Shown here in pieces: positions 5,524-7,871 of a stretch of DNA of 7,871 nucleotides. The notes beneath the pieces were generated by a model, which made no database searches, was not told the DNA's origin, and was given only the letters and a program-made list of their open reading frames with translations. Every line of letters begins with the position of its first letter. Position 1 is the first letter of the stretch. Position numbers and translations under genes: made by a program. The stretch spans positions 1 to 7,871 of the forward strand of contig NZ_CALIBF010000027.1 in NCBI RefSeq assembly GCF_938045465.1. The letters are read 5' to 3'. The stretch comes from an uncultured Campylobacter sp. Its GTDB lineage: Bacteria > Campylobacterota > Campylobacteria > Campylobacterales > Campylobacteraceae.

Positions 5524-7770
5524 ATGAAAATTTTCGGCATAATCGCAGGAATTTTAATTCTGCTTATCGTAGGCGCGGGCTGCCTATTTTTCAGCGATTT
5601 TGGCAACAATCTTGCTAAGCCTTATATAGAAAATTTGATCAAAGAAAAAAGCGGCCTTGACGTGAAGCTCGATAAATTCGATCTAAATTTCGGCGATTTG
5701 GACATCAGCGCCAACGTAAATGATGCTGCGAGCGTAAACGTAAAGGGCAAATACTCGCTTTTTGCGCGCTCTTTCGATCTTAGCTACGACGCAAACGCGC
5801 ACGATCTAGCCAAGCTCGGCATAAAAACGAGCGAAGAGCTAAGCCTCAAAGGGCAAATTTTAGGCGATCTTGACAAATTCGGCATCAACGGCAGCGGGCG
5901 GATTTTTGATAGCAACGTAAAATTTTTAGCAAATTTAAAAGATCTCAAGCCGCTTGATCTGCAAATCGACGCTAAAGCTCTAAACGTCGAAAAAGCCCTT
6001 TCCGTGGCTTCGCTACCGATCTACGCCAAAGGAAATATCGACATTCTCTCGGACATCAAGGCTAGCGGCGGCGGCGCAGATGGCAACGCGAGCATCAAAA
6101 GCTCAAATTTGATCCTAAACGAATCTGCGTTTAAAGATATGAATATCTCCATCCCAAAGGGCGTGCAGATCACGCTAAACTCGGACATCACGGCGCAAAA
6201 TGACGTCCTGCGAGCAGCAAGCAAGATTGATTCGACGCTAGGCAAGATCAGCGCCGAAAAATCGGAATTTGATCTGAAAAACAAAACTTTAAATTCCGAT
6301 TTTAATCTGAACTTGCCCGATCTAGCGAAACTCGAAAGCCTTATCGGGCGCAAAATTTCTGGCGACGTTAAAGCAAACGGAAATTTAAAGACCGATTTTT
6401 CTACGCTTGAGCTTTCAAACTCGCAAATTTCGGCGTTTAAAGACGCGCTTAAAGCGGATGCGGAGGCTAAATACGATCTGAAAAACAAAAACGGCGAGCT
6501 GTCCGCAAAGCTAAACGCAAACGATCTAGCCGCGCTGCAAAACGTCCTGGGAGTGAAGCTGCAAGGCAAGGCAAACGGCGAGCTTAGCGCGGCTCTAGCG
6601 CAAAATGAGCTTAAAAATCTAAACTTAAATCTAAACGCGATGGGCGGCAACCTGAATGCGAGCGGAAATTTGAGCGATCTAAAGCTTAAAGCGAGCAATC
6701 TAAATCTGGCCGTGCTTTCGGCTCTGTTTTACGGCAGCGCGATCGGAAACGGCACGATAAACGGCGATGCGAAGTTAAGCTTAAAAGACGGCATCAACGG
6801 CACGGCGCAAATTTCGCTCGCTAACGGCGTGATTTTTAAGAAATTTTTAGACGGCGCGACGGGCAAGAACTTCCCGAGCGATCTAAAAGCGGACGCGCAG
6901 GCGCAGACAAATATCAAAAACTCAGTCGCGACCTTTAGCGTAAGCGCAAACTCCGATCTGGCGCAGCTTCAGAGCTTAAACGGCACCTACGAGCTTAAAA
7001 ACAAAGCGCTTAAAGCAAACTACGCGCTGCTGATCCCGAGCTTGCAGCGACTAGAGTTTTTTCTAAATCGCAGACTAAACGGCAAAATTGCTGCGACGGG
7101 CGAGCTTTCGCATGACGGCAAGAGCCTGTTTGCGACCATAAATTCTAAGGTCGCGGGCGGTGAGCTGAACGGACAGATCGCGGGCGATGAGACAAGCTTT
7201 AAAATCCAAAATTTCATCGTCAAAGAGCTTACGACGCTTCTAAATATCGATCACGTCTACGACGGCACGGGCAACGCAAATCTTACGTATAATACGAGCT
7301 CGCACAGCGGCAAATTCGACGCGATCATCAACAACGGCCGCCTTCCTAGCGGCGGATTGATCGATAAAATCGGTAAAATTTTAGGGCGCGATCTAGGCGG
7401 CGAGGTCTATAACGACGCCAAAGTAAACGGCACGATCAAGCAGAATTTAATCAATTTCAACGCCGATATGAGCGCGCAAAAAAGCAAGCTAAACGTCACC
7501 GGTGGCACGCTGGATAGCAAAACGGGCGCGATTTCGGTGCCGGTTAAAGCAAATATCGAAAAGACCGATCTTGAAATAAACATCACCGGCACGATTAAGG
7601 AGCCAAAATACGACGTGCGATCGGACTACCTCAAGGGCAAACTCGACAAGCAGATCGGAAAGGGTATCGACAAACTTTTCGGCGTAAAAAAGGACGATAA
7701 CAGCAGCAAAAACGACGCGAAAAAGGAAAAATCTGACGCGATTAAAGGGCTGATAAATGGGCTATTTTAG
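5524..7770 (+). CDS. AsmA/TamB-like membrane-anchored periplasmic protein
   Basis: The 748-residue protein has one N-terminal membrane anchor (residues 3-23, IFGIIAGILILLIVGAG) and then a long, Asn/Leu/Lys/Gly-rich region of alternating polar and non-polar residues, expected to be periplasmic and beta-rich. Degenerate modules recur: a DLKNK-type strand (250-254, 318-322, 490-494; weaker near 385 and 464), then DL..L..LG..L.G and a G.L strand. Near the C terminus ITGTIKEPKYDV resembles the closing motif of AsmA-family domains, followed by a Lys-rich amphipathic tail. AsmA-family proteins (AsmA, TamB, YhdP, YdbH in E. coli) are bridge-like proteins that carry phospholipid or help assemble outer-membrane proteins; that role here is inferred from architecture, not from a catalytic motif. 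The ATG is preceded by AAGGGGA at 4 nt. The gene is divergent from groES, as I recall for C. jejuni Cj1219c. Cys20 is not in a valid lipobox. Gene certain, family likely. Confidence 0.85.
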   Translation: MKIFGIIAGILILLIVGAGCLFFSDFGNNLAKPYIENLIKEKSGLDVKLDKFDLNFGDLDISANVNDAASVNVKGKYSLFARSFDLSYDANAHDLAKLGIKTSEELSLKGQILGDLDKFGINGSGRIFDSNVKFLANLKDLKPLDLQIDAKALNVEKALSVASLPIYAKGNIDILSDIKASGGGADGNASIKSSNLILNESAFKDMNISIPKGVQITLNSDITAQNDVLRAASKIDSTLGKISAEKSEFDLKNKTLNSDFNLNLPDLAKLESLIGRKISGDVKANGNLKTDFSTLELSNSQISAFKDALKADAEAKYDLKNKNGELSAKLNANDLAALQNVLGVKLQGKANGELSAALAQNELKNLNLNLNAMGGNLNASGNLSDLKLKASNLNLAVLSALFYGSAIGNGTINGDAKLSLKDGINGTAQISLANGVIFKKFLDGATGKNFPSDLKADAQAQTNIKNSVATFSVSANSDLAQLQSLNGTYELKNKALKANYALLIPSLQRLEFFLNRRLNGKIAATGELSHDGKSLFATINSKVAGGELNGQIAGDETSFKIQNFIVKELTTLLNIDHVYDGTGNANLTYNTSSHSGKFDAIINNGRLPSGGLIDKIGKILGRDLGGEVYNDAKVNGTIKQNLINFNADMSAQKSKLNVTGGTLDSKTGAISVPVKANIEKTDLEINITGTIKEPKYDVRSDYLKGKLDKQIGKGIDKLFGVKKDDNSSKNDAKKEKSDAIKGLINGLF
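6267..7113 (+). repeat. degenerate coding repeats within the AsmA-like gene
   Basis: Three segments, residues 248-288, 316-356 and 488-528, share the pattern [FY][DE]LKNK...L...L....L..L...LG..L.G.....G.L. The first two are 68 residues apart. Weaker related stretches start near residues 385 and 463, giving an approximate period of 67-78 residues. Repeats are visible at protein level rather than DNA level, so they are old and diverged, as expected for the stacked strands of an AsmA-type groove. Confidence 0.6.
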
Positions 7771-7777
7771 CCCATTT
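7755..7777 (+). terminator. hairpin overlapping the stop codon of the AsmA-like gene
   Basis: AAATGGGCTA (7755-7764) and TAGCCCATTT (7768-7777) form a perfect 10-bp stem with a TTT loop. The stop codon TAG (7768-7770) is the first triplet of the descending arm. The descending arm ends in ATTT but no long U-run follows, so it is a plausible yet not classical rho-independent terminator; being symmetric it could also stop transcription from the other side. Confidence 0.6.
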
Positions 7778-7871
7778 GCTCCCATTTAGCGCTTAAAATT
7801 TATGGATACTGCTAAACGAGCGCGAAATTTAAAATTTTAAAATTTTGAAACCTCGAGCAGTTTAAATTTTA
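7778..7871. other. AT-rich non-coding end of window
   Basis: No gene is visible after the AsmA-like gene. From about 7826 the sequence is a run of overlapping AAATTT/AAAATTTT words, with five RAATTY hexamers in under 100 bp. The next gene must begin beyond the window. Confidence 0.5.

Noticed and set aside
5566..5583. Possible lipoprotein box at Cys20 of the AsmA-like protein
   Set aside because: The -3 residue is Gly, not Leu/Val/Ile, and hydrophobic residues continue after the Cys, so a plain membrane anchor fits better.
6021..7592. Minus-strand open frames opposite the AsmA-like gene, the longest 225 codons
   Set aside because: Phe/Ser/Leu-rich shadows of the Lys/Asn-rich sense frame; no ribosome site and no domain pattern.

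Overview
The window looks like a chromosomal core region of an epsilonproteobacterium, most likely a Campylobacter with fairly high GC for the genus (the C. gracilis / C. showae / C. rectus type). Three things point there. GroEL and GroES read as Campylobacter proteins from end to end. The divergent arrangement of groESL and a long membrane-anchored periplasmic protein matches the locus I recall from C. jejuni (Cj1219c next to Cj1220-Cj1221). The spacers are packed with AAATTT/GAATTT/AAATTC words. The species is inference; I see no phage, transposon, CRISPR array, tRNA or rRNA.

Layout: 1-101 holds no gene I can support. 102-1169 (minus) is ispG, a complete 4Fe-4S isoprenoid-pathway enzyme with a TTG start. 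1170-1781 is a 0.6-kb AT-rich spacer without a convincing gene. 1782-2819 (minus) encodes an exported, very basic low-complexity protein of unknown function; its start is best placed 15 nt inside the longest reading frame. 2835-3403 is a second spacer that carries hairpins downstream of groEL, including a candidate terminator. 3404-5041 (minus) is groEL and 5054-5317 (minus) is groES, a two-gene operon with a 12-nt gap. 5318-5523 is a compact regulatory region between divergent genes. 5524-7770 (plus) encodes a 748-residue AsmA/TamB-like protein, ending in a hairpin that overlaps its stop codon. 7771-7871 is AT-rich with no gene.

The best-resolved part is the groESL control region. It has a consensus sigma-70 promoter (TTGACA-N17-TATAAT), a CIRCE operator (17 of 18 arm positions) over the expected transcription start, and, further upstream, a HAIR-like HspR site (13 of 14 arm positions). 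This suggests dual HrcA/HspR repression as known in Helicobacter pylori. The HAIR-like site also sits just upstream of the promoter of the divergent AsmA-like gene, so HspR might link heat shock to an envelope lipid-transport or assembly factor (inference).

The window is mostly conserved housekeeping DNA and I do not see a new multi-gene system. The most notable unexplained pattern is the strong excess of RAATTY hexamers (about 79 by eye, about ten-fold over base-composition expectation in the spacers). This is the motif whose adenine methylation governs DNA uptake in C. jejuni.
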